64,000 nucleotides of DNA from Bacteroidales bacterium (GTDB lineage Bacteria; Bacteroidota; Bacteroidia; Bacteroidales; UBA932), in the NCBI GenBank assembly GCA_017428725.1, contig JAFRQH010000010.1:62001-126000 (forward strand). The letters run 5' to 3'. A model generated the notes under the pieces. The model saw only the letters and a program-made list of their open reading frames with translations. It searched no databases and had not been told where the DNA came from. The translations under genes were made by a program, and so were the position numbers. The first letter of the stretch is position 1; each line of letters opens with the position of its first letter. Positions 51,525 through 60,184 of this stretch are shown piece by piece.

Positions 51525-54146
51525 TCACTCCTCTCCGCCGGACACGATATGGATGTCGCGCTGCGGGAACGGAATCTGGATGCCGTTCTCGTTGAGCGCG
51601 TTGTAGATGACCTCCTTGGCGCGGTCGATGTAGCCGTTCCGCTCGGGCACGAGCACGAACTGCTTCACGGCAATGTCCACGGAACTGTCGCTGAAGTTGT
51701 CGAAGACGACATAGACGCCCTTGCGCGGCTCCACGATCTCACGCCCGTAGGCATCCTTGGTCCGCAGGGACTGCATCGCCTCCTCGATCACTTCGCGCAC
51801 CTTCTGGACGTCCGTGCCATAGGCCACGCCCACGATGATCTTGACGAATTCGTAGGAATTGTTGCGGGTCAGGTTGGTGAAATTCTTGGCGAAGAGCGAG
51901 GCGTTGAGGAAGGACATCGTAGCCCCTTCGATGGTTTCGACCTGCGTGCTCTGGTAGTTGATGGAGGACACGCGTCCGCGCACGCCGTCGCATTCGATCC
52001 AGTCGCCCACACGCAGGCGGCCGGACATCAGCTGGATGCCGTAGATGAAGTTGTTGAGCACGTCCTTCATGGCGAGACCGATACCGGCCGACAGACCGCC
52101 GGCGACCAGCGAGAGCGAACCCGTCGGGATCCGCAGCATCAGCACCACGATTACGATGTAAATGAACCAAACCAGCACGCTGACGATGCTGTTGCCCAGC
52201 GAGAGGTTGATCTCGTTGCTGCGCACGACCCGCCGCCCCGTCTTGCTCAGGAACGCCCTGTAGCTCAGGATCATGAAGAGACCGCGGGCGACATAGTTGA
52301 AGTAGCGGAAGACGAAGTACAGGCCCATGGTCATCACGATGTTGTAGAAGGAGATCCTGAGGATCTCGCCGCCCTCGGCGTTGGTCAGGTTGACGAACGG
52401 GGTCGTGAAGACCTGCTCATAAAGGTCGGAGAAGTCGAAGACATTGAGCGCCATCTTGATGCAGAAAGGCAGGGACATCAGGGCCAGGACCGGGATCAGC
52501 ATCATCCGTACCAGGTCGTAGAACCAGGTGGCGGGCAGCAGGAGCCGCTCCCGCTCGGGGCCCGTCACGTAATTGACTTTCTTGCGGTACTCCGTGACCT
52601 CCTGCTGCATCCGGTTGTCCCGATAGAGGTTGAGCTGGGTGCGGATGGCGACGAGCGTCTCGATGCAGGCCAGCTGGAAGAACCACCACAGCAGCACGAT
52701 CAGGGCCAGGAAGATATAACCCTTCAGCGACATCCCCAGGGACACGAGGATGACGAACAGGGACAGCCAACCCACCAGCCGGTCGCTGTCCATCAGCTTC
52801 GGACTGACCCGCAGGCATACCACCAACTGCCAGATGACGAAGAGCAGCAGGACCGGCGGGAGCAGGATGTTCATCATCGCGTTGGGCATGAAGATCATCC
52901 GGAAGCCGAACACCAGCAGGGCCAGGATCATCATCGGCAGATAGTGCCGCAGACCGCGGACGATCTTGGCCGGCTCCAGGCGCACCAGCAGTGACAGCAG
53001 GATGGCCGCCACGAGCCACGAATAGGTCAGCACCAGCGACGAGGAGGCCCGTGCCACGTAACTGCCACCGGGATTGATCATCATCAGAGAGGCGAAGATG
53101 ATCATTCCGACCAACAGCGACAGCACGAAACGCCGCTGGAGAAAGCCGGGTCTGCGGAGCCCCTTGAAGAAACGCGGAAGCAGGAAGATGATGAGTCCCG
53201 CAACCCCGACGCTGAGAATCAGCGCCAGAAGGAAACTGAGGATGAAACGCATGAACACGTCTCCGCCCCACTGGCTGTCCTCCACGCCGGGGGCATCCTC
53301 GCCGTGAATGTGACGCGTCACGGAATAGCGGTCCTTCATCCCGGCCACGGCCATCTGCCACTGGCGCTTGAAGCTGGGCATGATGCTGCCGTAGCTGGTC
53401 TGTCCCTCGATGAAGATCCGGTTCTGGAGGATCTTGTAGCGTCGCTGCGCATAGTCGTAGGACTCTTTCAGCCGGAGGTAGACATTCTGATAGTGGGTAC
53501 TGTCCTCGACGATGTACTCTTTGTTGGCGGAGTACATCTTGAGCAAAGTCGTGGCGAAGAAGATGCAGGAATCGCGCTCCAGCTGGCCGTTTTCGTCCAG
53601 CACGAAGGCATCGTCCTCCAGCTCCTCCGCTTCCTCGGAAGTCAGTCCCAGTTCACGCTCGAGCTCCAGGATGTCCACCTTAATGCTGTCGTTGTGGTAC
53701 CGCAGGCTGTCCGGTAGGTCGGCGATCTCCTGCAGCTGGGGCGGAAGCCGCCGCAGGGATTCGATCAGGCGGGAAAGGCGCTCGATTTCGATGTCCAGCT
53801 GCCCGACGATCCGGTCGAAGGGCATCCGGTTGTCGTTGAAATCGTTGTATTCGTTGGTAACGGATTCGAGTGCATACGTCAGGTCGAAAGTATATTCCTG
53901 CTTCTGCGAATAGAGCATCAGGGCCAGCTCGTTGCACTTCTTCATGATGGAGACCATCTGGTCGTGCTGGCGGCCGTGCTGTTCGGCCAGGCGTCCCTGC
54001 GCAGTGAAGATCTTGTCGTAGTCCCCCTCCAGCTCCTCCCGGAGCGCGTGCAGGGTCGATGCCAGGTTCCGCTCACCCAGCACCGCGGAGAGCGGCAGGG
54101 TCAGCAGGAAGGCACCCAGCAGGGCGATAATCCGTTTGCCTTTCAT
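51525..54146 (-). CDS. Large MscS-family mechanosensitive channel
   Basis: The 873-residue protein has a signal-like N-terminus and a long periplasmic helical region (about 25-280, heptad-rich). About ten membrane helices follow, the last with the MscS pore-lining GLSAGIGLAMKDVLNNFIYGIQLM. Then comes the MscS beta domain (LRVGDWIECDGVRGRVSSINYQSTQVET, GATMSFLNASLFAKNFTN) and a C-terminal domain. It is of the MscK/MscM size class that opens on membrane tension. It lies 10 bp after a DUF4861 gene in the same operon, which is an unexpected pairing. Confidence 0.92.
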   Translation of the reverse strand: MKGKRIIALLGAFLLTLPLSAVLGERNLASTLHALREELEGDYDKIFTAQGRLAEQHGRQHDQMVSIMKKCNELALMLYSQKQEYTFDLTYALESVTNEYNDFNDNRMPFDRIVGQLDIEIERLSRLIESLRRLPPQLQEIADLPDSLRYHNDSIKVDILELERELGLTSEEAEELEDDAFVLDENGQLERDSCIFFATTLLKMYSANKEYIVEDSTHYQNVYLRLKESYDYAQRRYKILQNRIFIEGQTSYGSIMPSFKRQWQMAVAGMKDRYSVTRHIHGEDAPGVEDSQWGGDVFMRFILSFLLALILSVGVAGLIIFLLPRFFKGLRRPGFLQRRFVLSLLVGMIIFASLMMINPGGSYVARASSSLVLTYSWLVAAILLSLLVRLEPAKIVRGLRHYLPMMILALLVFGFRMIFMPNAMMNILLPPVLLLFVIWQLVVCLRVSPKLMDSDRLVGWLSLFVILVSLGMSLKGYIFLALIVLLWWFFQLACIETLVAIRTQLNLYRDNRMQQEVTEYRKKVNYVTGPERERLLLPATWFYDLVRMMLIPVLALMSLPFCIKMALNVFDFSDLYEQVFTTPFVNLTNAEGGEILRISFYNIVMTMGLYFVFRYFNYVARGLFMILSYRAFLSKTGRRVVRSNEINLSLGNSIVSVLVWFIYIVIVVLMLRIPTGSLSLVAGGLSAGIGLAMKDVLNNFIYGIQLMSGRLRVGDWIECDGVRGRVSSINYQSTQVETIEGATMSFLNASLFAKNFTNLTRNNSYEFVKIIVGVAYGTDVQKVREVIEEAMQSLRTKDAYGREIVEPRKGVYVVFDNFSDSSVDIAVKQFVLVPERNGYIDRAKEVIYNALNENGIQIPFPQRDIHIVSGGEE

Positions 54147-54156
54147 TTATTATCAG

Positions 54157-55023
54157 CTATTTGCGCATATAGGCGGCGAACTTCTCCGCCGTGTTCAGCT
54201 CGGACTCCTTGACGGAAGCGGCGACGACCTGCGTCTCGATCCGTGAAGCCGGCTTGGAGATGATGCGGACCATATCCGCCGTCTTCTCGGGAGCGAGGAA
54301 CTTGGCGGGTTTGAACCACATGCCGCCACCGAGCTCGCAAGGGTTCTGCGACACGTCGGCGGGATGGATGCCCCAGACGGAGATGTAGTCCTTGCCGAAC
54401 TCCACCGTCTCGCCGGGATGGTAGTTGACACCGGTCAGGAACTGGACCTTGCGGCCCCCGAGCTCGGTGGCGATCACCTTCGCCACGCGGCTGCGGTCCG
54501 TCATCTCCACGCGGATGGAGATGTCCACCGGTTCGTCCTTGTACATCACCCCATAGGCGATCATCTCGGCGAAAGAGCCGCCCCGGATCTGCCCGACGCG
54601 GGCCGTACGGCCCTTGGTGGCCACGAGCTTGACTTCCTTCTCGCCGTCCCATAAGGCGATGCCGCCCAGGCCGACCGTCCGCCCGACCAGGTACTCGTCG
54701 CATCCGGCTCCCTCTTCGGCCATCTGCTTCTCGGTCGGGTACCAGTGATACTTGAGGAGCTCCATCTGGGCGCCGCTCTTGGAGTAGACGTCAATGGCGC
54801 CGCTGTCATTGAAATAGATGCGCAGCGCACAGTGGGAATTCTCGACGGCCGCACCGTGGTGGCCGACAAAATTGTACTGGACGGCCTGCTCGGAGACGAT
54901 TTCCTTGACCTGCAGGCTGTCGGAACGCCAGAAGAGGCTGGTTGCGGTCTGCGCTCCGCCGTGCGCGCAGGAGAAGAACAGCGGGAGGGCAGCCAGGGCT
55001 GCCAAACAAGTTTTCGTTTTCAT
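54157..55023 (-). CDS. DUF4861 family lipoprotein
   Basis: The 288-residue protein begins MKTKTCLAALAALPLFFSC, a lipoprotein signal. The mature part is all-beta (VKEIVSEQAVQYNFVGHHGAAVENSHCALRIYFNDSGAIDVYSKSG, VTDRSRVAKVIATELGG-like segments), typical of DUF4861 proteins that accompany pectin/rhamnogalacturonan genes in Bacteroidetes. Enzymatic activity is not established from the sequence. Its -7 box sits 4 nt before the ATG, back to back with the rhaB promoter, so the pectin and rhamnose genes may be regulated from one intergenic region. Confidence 0.72.
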   Translation of the reverse strand: MKTKTCLAALAALPLFFSCAHGGAQTATSLFWRSDSLQVKEIVSEQAVQYNFVGHHGAAVENSHCALRIYFNDSGAIDVYSKSGAQMELLKYHWYPTEKQMAEEGAGCDEYLVGRTVGLGGIALWDGEKEVKLVATKGRTARVGQIRGGSFAEMIAYGVMYKDEPVDISIRVEMTDRSRVAKVIATELGGRKVQFLTGVNYHPGETVEFGKDYISVWGIHPADVSQNPCELGGGMWFKPAKFLAPEKTADMVRIISKPASRIETQVVAASVKESELNTAEKFAAYMRK

Positions 55024-55027
55024 AGGG

Positions 55028-55035
55028 CAAATATA
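55028..55035 (-). promoter_or_regulatory. -7 element (TATATTTG) 4 nt before the DUF4861 ATG
   Basis: An exact match on the minus strand, separated from ATG by CCCT. It is divergent from the rhaB element 12 bp away. Confidence 0.5.
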
Positions 55036-55047
55036 ACGAATTTTGCT

Positions 55048-55055
55048 TATATTTG
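55048..55055 (+). promoter_or_regulatory. -7 element (TATATTTG) of the rhaBAT operon
   Basis: An exact TAnnTTTG match lies 28 nt before rhaB. The promoter region is short, since the divergent DUF4861 box is only 12 bp away. Confidence 0.6.
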
Positions 55056-55083
55056 TGGATACCACTTTTAACATAAGACGTAT

Positions 55084-56502
55084 ATGCCTACCAAGAATTA
55101 TCTAGCAGTCGACCTCGGCGCCACCAGCGGCCGCACCATCGTCGCCACATATGACGGGAAAAAGGTCGAAATGCGCGAACTCACCCGCTTCAAGAACCCG
55201 CAGATCCCCCTCGGAGGACATCTCTTCTGGGACCTTCCCGCCCTCTATAACGAGATCATCCTCGCCCTGCGCAAGACCGTGGAGGAAGGGATTGCGATCG
55301 AGACCATCGGCATCGACACCTGGGGCTGCGACTTCGCCTTCTTCGGCAAGGACGGCCAGCTGCTGAGCCTCCCCTACTGCTACCGCGACTCCCATACCGA
55401 CGGTGCCATCGAGCGCTATATGAAGATGCACGACAAGCGCGAGGTCTACGACAGGACCGGCATCCAGTTCATGGAGTTCAACTCCCTCTTCCAGCTGGAC
55501 ACCCTGCGCCACAACGGCTGCACGGCCCTGGAGAATGCCGACAAGATCCTCTTCATCCCCGACGCCCTCATCTATATGCTCACGGGGCAGGCGATCTGCG
55601 AATACACCGTGGCCTCCACCTCCCAGCTGCTCAACCCCGTCACCGGGGACCTCGACAAGGAGCTGCTGATGAGCATCGGCCTGAAGCGGGAGCAGTTCGG
55701 TCCGATGACCCAGCCCGGCACCGTGATCGGCCCGCTGACCCAGCAGGTCCAGGACGCCACCGGGATCGGTCCCGAGGTCAAGGTCGTGGCCATCGCCGCC
55801 CACGACACCGCCTCCGCCGTGGCCGCCGTGCCCGCCAAGGATGCCGAGTACGCCTACCTCAGCTGCGGTACCTGGTCCCTGATGGGCATCGAGTCCCCCA
55901 CCCCGATCATCACCGACGAGAGCTTCAAGCAGAATTTCACCAACGAAGGCGGCATCGACGGGACGACCCGCTTCCTGAAGAACATCTGCGGCCTGTGGCT
56001 CTTCGAGCAGTGCCGCCCCGAGTTCAAGGACGTCCCCAAGGAGATCGGCCCGCTGACCGCCCTGTGCGAGACCACCCGCTTCGGCTCCATCATCAATCCC
56101 GACGACCCGGCTTTCGCGCATCCCGTCTCGATGTGCAAGGCCATCGACGAATACTGCGAGCGTACCGGCCAGATCGCCCCGCGCACCCCGGCCGAGTACA
56201 TCCGTTGCATCTACAAATCCCTGGCACACCGCTACACCGCCATCATCAGCATCCTGCAGTCCATGTCCCCCAACCCGATCAAGTGCCTGCACGTGATCGG
56301 CGGCGGCTCGCTCAACAAGTACCTGATGCAGATGACCGCCGACGAGCTCCAGATGCCCGTGATCTGCGGCCCGACCGAAGGCACCGCCCTCGGCAACGTC
56401 CTGCTCCAGATCAAGGCCCAGGGCCTGGTGGGCAGCCTGCCTGAGATGCGCAAGATCGTTGCGAACTCCGTCGAACTCAAAGTCTATAATCCTACTAAAT
56501 AA
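55084..56502 (+). CDS. rhaB: Rhamnulokinase
   Basis: The 472-residue FGGY kinase phosphorylates L-rhamnulose at C1. It has the ATP-phosphate loop LAVDLGATSGRTIV, IDTWGCDFAFFGKDG, and HVIGGGSLNKYLMQMTADELQMPVICGPTEGTALGN. It is first in an operon with rhaA (24 bp) and rhaT (13 bp). The next step, rhamnulose-1-phosphate aldolase, is not in the window. Confidence 0.95.
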   Translation: MPTKNYLAVDLGATSGRTIVATYDGKKVEMRELTRFKNPQIPLGGHLFWDLPALYNEIILALRKTVEEGIAIETIGIDTWGCDFAFFGKDGQLLSLPYCYRDSHTDGAIERYMKMHDKREVYDRTGIQFMEFNSLFQLDTLRHNGCTALENADKILFIPDALIYMLTGQAICEYTVASTSQLLNPVTGDLDKELLMSIGLKREQFGPMTQPGTVIGPLTQQVQDATGIGPEVKVVAIAAHDTASAVAAVPAKDAEYAYLSCGTWSLMGIESPTPIITDESFKQNFTNEGGIDGTTRFLKNICGLWLFEQCRPEFKDVPKEIGPLTALCETTRFGSIINPDDPAFAHPVSMCKAIDEYCERTGQIAPRTPAEYIRCIYKSLAHRYTAIISILQSMSPNPIKCLHVIGGGSLNKYLMQMTADELQMPVICGPTEGTALGNVLLQIKAQGLVGSLPEMRKIVANSVELKVYNPTK

Positions 56503-56526
56503 CAAACAAAACCAATTACAACACAA

Positions 56527-57780
56527 ATGAACGAACAGAAAATCCTCAAGGCGTACGAGATCGCCAAAGAGCGTTATGCCGCCATCCGCGTGGACACTGA
56601 CAAGGCTGTCGCCCAGCTGGAGAAGACCCCCATCTCCCTTCACTGCTGGCAGACCGACGACGTGATCGGTTTCGAGAGTGCAGCCGGCCTGTCCGGCGGC
56701 ATCCAGACCACGGGCAACTATCCGGGCCGCGCCCGCAACATCGATGAAGTCCGCAAGGACGTCCTCTTCGCCAAGAGCCTCCTCGCCGGCAACCACCGCC
56801 TCAACCTCCACGAGATCTACGGCGACTTCGGCGGCCAGTTCGTCGACCGCGACCAGGTGGAAGTCAAGCACTTCCAGAGCTGGATCGACTGGGCCAAGGA
56901 GAACAATATGAAGCTCGACTTCAACTCCACCTCCTTCGGCCACCCGAAGAGCGGCGACCTGTCCCTGGCCAACCCCGACAAGGCCATCCGCGATTTCTGG
57001 ATCGAGCACACCAAGCGCTGCCGCCGCATCGCCGACGCGATGGGCAAGGCCCAGAACGACCCTTGTATCATGAACATCTGGGTCCACGATGGTTCCAAGG
57101 ACCAGACCGTGGAGCGCAAGCGCTACCGCGAGATCTTCGCCGAGGCCCTCGACGAGATCCTCAAGGAGGACCTCCCCGGCATGAAGACCTGCCTCGAGGC
57201 CAAGCTTTTCGGCATCGGTCTGGAGAGCTACACCGTGGGTTCCCACGATTTCGTGGCCGGCTACTGCGCCACCCGCAAGCTGATGTACACCCTCGACACC
57301 GGCCACTATGAGATGACCGAGAACGTGTCCGACATGGTCGCCTCCCTGCTCCTCTTCGTGCCTGAGCTGATGCTCCACGTCTCCCGTCCGATCCGCTGGG
57401 ACTCCGACCACGTGACCATCATGAACGACCAGACCCTCGACCTCTTCAAGGAGATCGTGCGTGCCGACGCCCTCGACCGCAGCCACATCGGCCTGGACTA
57501 CTTCGACGCCGCCATCAACCGCATCGGTGCCTACGTGATCGGTACCCGCGCCACGCAGAAGTGCGTGCTGAGCGCCCTGCTCGAGCCGCTCGCCAAGCTG
57601 CGTGAGTACGAGGATGCCGGCAAGGGCTTCCAGCGTCTCGCCCTCCTCGAGGAGGCCAAGACCCTGCCGTTCGGCGCCGTGTTCGATTACTTCAACTACA
57701 AGAACAACGTCCCTGTGGGTGAGGAGTTCATCGGCTGCATCGAGCAGTACGAGAAGGACGTCACCTCCAAGCGCTGCTAA
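56527..57780 (+). CDS. rhaA: L-rhamnose isomerase
   Basis: The 417-residue TIM-barrel metalloenzyme converts L-rhamnose to L-rhamnulose. Family landmarks are ISLHCWQTDDVIGFE, NLHEIYGDF, NMKLDFNSTSFGHPK, CLEAKLFGIGLESYTVGSHDF and the metal-binding YTLDTGHYEMTENV. Unusually even use of preferred codons suggests high expression. Second gene of rhaBAT. Confidence 0.97.
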   Translation: MNEQKILKAYEIAKERYAAIRVDTDKAVAQLEKTPISLHCWQTDDVIGFESAAGLSGGIQTTGNYPGRARNIDEVRKDVLFAKSLLAGNHRLNLHEIYGDFGGQFVDRDQVEVKHFQSWIDWAKENNMKLDFNSTSFGHPKSGDLSLANPDKAIRDFWIEHTKRCRRIADAMGKAQNDPCIMNIWVHDGSKDQTVERKRYREIFAEALDEILKEDLPGMKTCLEAKLFGIGLESYTVGSHDFVAGYCATRKLMYTLDTGHYEMTENVSDMVASLLLFVPELMLHVSRPIRWDSDHVTIMNDQTLDLFKEIVRADALDRSHIGLDYFDAAINRIGAYVIGTRATQKCVLSALLEPLAKLREYEDAGKGFQRLALLEEAKTLPFGAVFDYFNYKNNVPVGEEFIGCIEQYEKDVTSKRC

Positions 57781-57793
57781 TCTGTCCTGAAGT

Positions 57794-58822
57794 ATGGGTT
57801 CCTCCATTTTCCTGGGCCTGCTGATCATTGCGATCGGGTCGTTCTGCCAGTCGAGCTGCTACGTCCCGATCAACAAGATCAAGCAGTGGAGCTGGGAGAG
57901 CTACTGGCTCGTCCAGGGCGTCTTCGCCTGGCTCGTCTTCCCGTGCCTGGGCGCTCTCCTGTCCCTCTCCGGGACGGGCGGCAGCTTCGGCGACCTGCTC
58001 GGCCTGATGAACGCCGATCCTAAGAACACCTGGCTGACGATCCTGTTCGGCGCCCTGTGGGGCGTCGGCGGCCTGACCTTCGGCCTGTCGATGCGCTACC
58101 TCGGCGTGGCCCTCGGCCAGAGCATCGCCCTCGGGCTCTGCTCCGGCCTCGGCGCCATCCTCGGTCCGGTCTTCACGGGCCAGGCCCACACGCTCACCGC
58201 CGCCATCTGGATCGGCGTGGTCGTGACCATCATCGGCATCGCCATCATCGGCATCGCCGGTGCGATGAAGGCCAACGCCCTCCCCGAGGAGGAGAAGAAG
58301 AAGGCCGTCAAGGACTTCAACTTCGGCAAGGGCATCATCATCGCCGTGCTCTGCGGCTTCATGAGCGCCTGCTTCAACATCGGCCTCAACTTCGGCAAGG
58401 ACCTCTTCCTGGAGGGCACGAAGCCGATCTTCCAGTCGCTGCCCGCCACGATGCTCGTGACCTTCGGCGGATTCCTGACCAACGCCTGCTACTGCCTCTT
58501 CCAGAACAGCAAGAACAAGACCTTCGGCGACTACAAGCAGGGCTCCCTCTGGGGCAACAACCTGCTGTTCTGCTGCCTGGCCGGTCTGCTCTGGTACAGC
58601 CAGTTCTTCGGCCTGAGCCTCGGCAAGGGATTCCTGACGGACTTCCCGGTGCTGCTGACCTTCAGCTGGTGCATCCTGATGTCGCTGAACGTCATCTTCT
58701 CCAATGTCTGGGGCATCATCCTCAAGGAGTGGAAAGGCTGCTCGAAGAAGACCATCACCGTGCTGCTCTGCGGCCTGGCGGTGCTCATCTTCAGCATCTT
58801 CCTGCCGCAGCTCATCGGTTAG
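57794..58822 (+). CDS. rhaT: L-rhamnose-H+ symporter
   Basis: The 342-residue protein has about ten membrane helices in the RhaT/DMT arrangement, with LIIAIGSFCQSSCYVPINKIKQWSWESYWLVQGVFAWLVFP at the start and LSMRYLGVALGQSIALGLCSGLGAILGPVFTG in helix 3-4. It imports L-rhamnose with protons across the inner membrane. Last gene of the rhaBAT operon, ended by a hairpin at 58846. Confidence 0.95.
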   Translation: MGSSIFLGLLIIAIGSFCQSSCYVPINKIKQWSWESYWLVQGVFAWLVFPCLGALLSLSGTGGSFGDLLGLMNADPKNTWLTILFGALWGVGGLTFGLSMRYLGVALGQSIALGLCSGLGAILGPVFTGQAHTLTAAIWIGVVVTIIGIAIIGIAGAMKANALPEEEKKKAVKDFNFGKGIIIAVLCGFMSACFNIGLNFGKDLFLEGTKPIFQSLPATMLVTFGGFLTNACYCLFQNSKNKTFGDYKQGSLWGNNLLFCCLAGLLWYSQFFGLSLGKGFLTDFPVLLTFSWCILMSLNVIFSNVWGIILKEWKGCSKKTITVLLCGLAVLIFSIFLPQLIG

Positions 58823-58845
58823 CACGGACTGCGACCCATTTCACG

Positions 58846-58877
58846 ATTACGGCGATCCGGTTCCGGGTCGCCGTAAT
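58846..58877 (+). terminator. Terminator of rhaBAT
   Basis: A 10-bp perfect stem (ATTACGGCGA/TCGCCGTAAT) with a small GC extension is followed by TATTTG, only weakly U-rich, so this is probable rather than certain. Confidence 0.6.
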
Positions 58878-58895
58878 TATTTGTCTGAAAATTCC

Positions 58896-58903
58896 TATCT
58901 TTG
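58896..58903 (+). promoter_or_regulatory. -7 element (TATCTTTG) of the pectate lyase gene
   Basis: An exact TAnnTTTG match lies 23 nt before the ATG at 58927, after the rhaBAT terminator. Confidence 0.6.
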
Positions 58904-58926
58904 GGAAACATAACTCCTCTGACCCC

Positions 58927-60174
58927 ATGAACAAGTCCCTGCTCCTCGCCCTTGCGGTCCTGGTCTGCGGCTGCACCGCCGCCCCGACGGAACCCCTCGC
59001 CTTCCCCGGTGCGGAAGGTTTCGGCAAATACACCACCGGCGGCCGCGGCGGCCGCGTGATGATCGTCACCAATCTCAACGACCACGGTCCCGGGAGCCTG
59101 CGCGAGGCCGTGGAGGCCAGCGGCCCGCGCATCGTCGTGTTCGAAGTGGACGGCGACATCCACCTGGAGACGCCCCTGCGAATCGTCAACGACGACATCA
59201 CCATCGCCGGCCAGAGCGCTCCCGGCGACGGCATCTGCCTGTGTGACTGCCAGTTCACGGTCGACGCCTCCAACGTCATCGTCCGCTACATCCGCTGCCG
59301 GCTCGGCGACAAGGTCGCCCACGACTCCGACGCCGTGGGCGGTGGGCAATACGGCCAGAAAAACGTCATCCTCGACCACATCAGCGCCTCCTGGTCCATC
59401 GACGAGTGCCTGTCGATCTACAAGACCGAGAACCTCACGGTGCAGTGGTGCCTGATCGCCAACAGCCTTCGCGCCTCCAAGCACACCAAGGGCCAGCACG
59501 GTTTCGGCGGCATCTGGGGCGGGCTCAACGCCACCTTCCACCACAACCTGCTCGCCAACCACTCCAGCCGCAATCCGCGCTTCTCCTCGGTCGAAGGGAC
59601 GGAGAATGTCGACTACCGCGGCAACGTCGTGTACAACTGGGGCTTCATGCCCGCCTACGGCGGCGGCCGCGGCGGCAAGATCAACTTCTGCTACAACTAC
59701 TACAAGCCTGGGCCCGGCACGGACCATCCCGACCACATCCTCAACGTCTCCGACGACGGTACGAGCCGCTACTATGTCGAGGGCAACTTCGTGGAGGGGC
59801 AGCCGGAGGTCACGGCCGACAACCGCCTGGCCGTGAAAGGCAAGAACCCCGAAGTCGCCGTGGTGGACACGGAGTTCCCCCGGATGGAATTCCCGTTGGA
59901 GAAGCGCCCCGCCGACCTGCTGGCGGCCGTGCTGAAAGGCGTGGGCTGCAGCCACCGCCGCGACAGCTTCGACGCCGCGGTCGTGGAGCAGGTGCGCACG
60001 GGCACGGCCCCCTGGGGCGACCGCGGCTTCGTCAACACCCCGGAGGAGTGCGGCGGCTACCCTGTGCTGGCGCACAAGGAGCCAGCCCCGGACACCAACC
60101 GCAACGGCATTCCCGACAAGCTGGAGCGCAAGTTCTCCGACATAGAAGACTATCTCAATTCTCTTGTAAAATAA
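58927..60174 (+). CDS. Pectate lyase (PL1-like), lipoprotein
   Basis: The 415-residue protein begins MNKSLLLALAVLVCGCTAAP, with a lipobox Cys. The mature part is a parallel beta-helix with FPGAEGFGKYTTGGRGGRVMIVTNLNDHGPGSLREAV, ITIAGQSAPGDGI, DHISASWSIDECLSI and NPRFSSVEGTENVDYRGNVVYNWG, as in PL1 pectate lyases. It cleaves polygalacturonate by beta-elimination. It ends with DTNRNGIPDKLERKF, a Ca-binding-like loop. The ATG at 58927 is chosen; the open frame continues upstream only by chance through the rhaT gene. Confidence 0.92.
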   Translation: MNKSLLLALAVLVCGCTAAPTEPLAFPGAEGFGKYTTGGRGGRVMIVTNLNDHGPGSLREAVEASGPRIVVFEVDGDIHLETPLRIVNDDITIAGQSAPGDGICLCDCQFTVDASNVIVRYIRCRLGDKVAHDSDAVGGGQYGQKNVILDHISASWSIDECLSIYKTENLTVQWCLIANSLRASKHTKGQHGFGGIWGGLNATFHHNLLANHSSRNPRFSSVEGTENVDYRGNVVYNWGFMPAYGGGRGGKINFCYNYYKPGPGTDHPDHILNVSDDGTSRYYVEGNFVEGQPEVTADNRLAVKGKNPEVAVVDTEFPRMEFPLEKRPADLLAAVLKGVGCSHRRDSFDAAVVEQVRTGTAPWGDRGFVNTPEECGGYPVLAHKEPAPDTNRNGIPDKLERKFSDIEDYLNSLVK

Positions 60175-60184
60175 TCTCTGACCT

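Noticed and set aside
55102..57828. Open frame of 908 codons antisense to rhaB and rhaA
   Set aside because: rhaB and rhaA are unmistakable; the antisense frame reflects absence of stops at high GC and has no recognisable domain.
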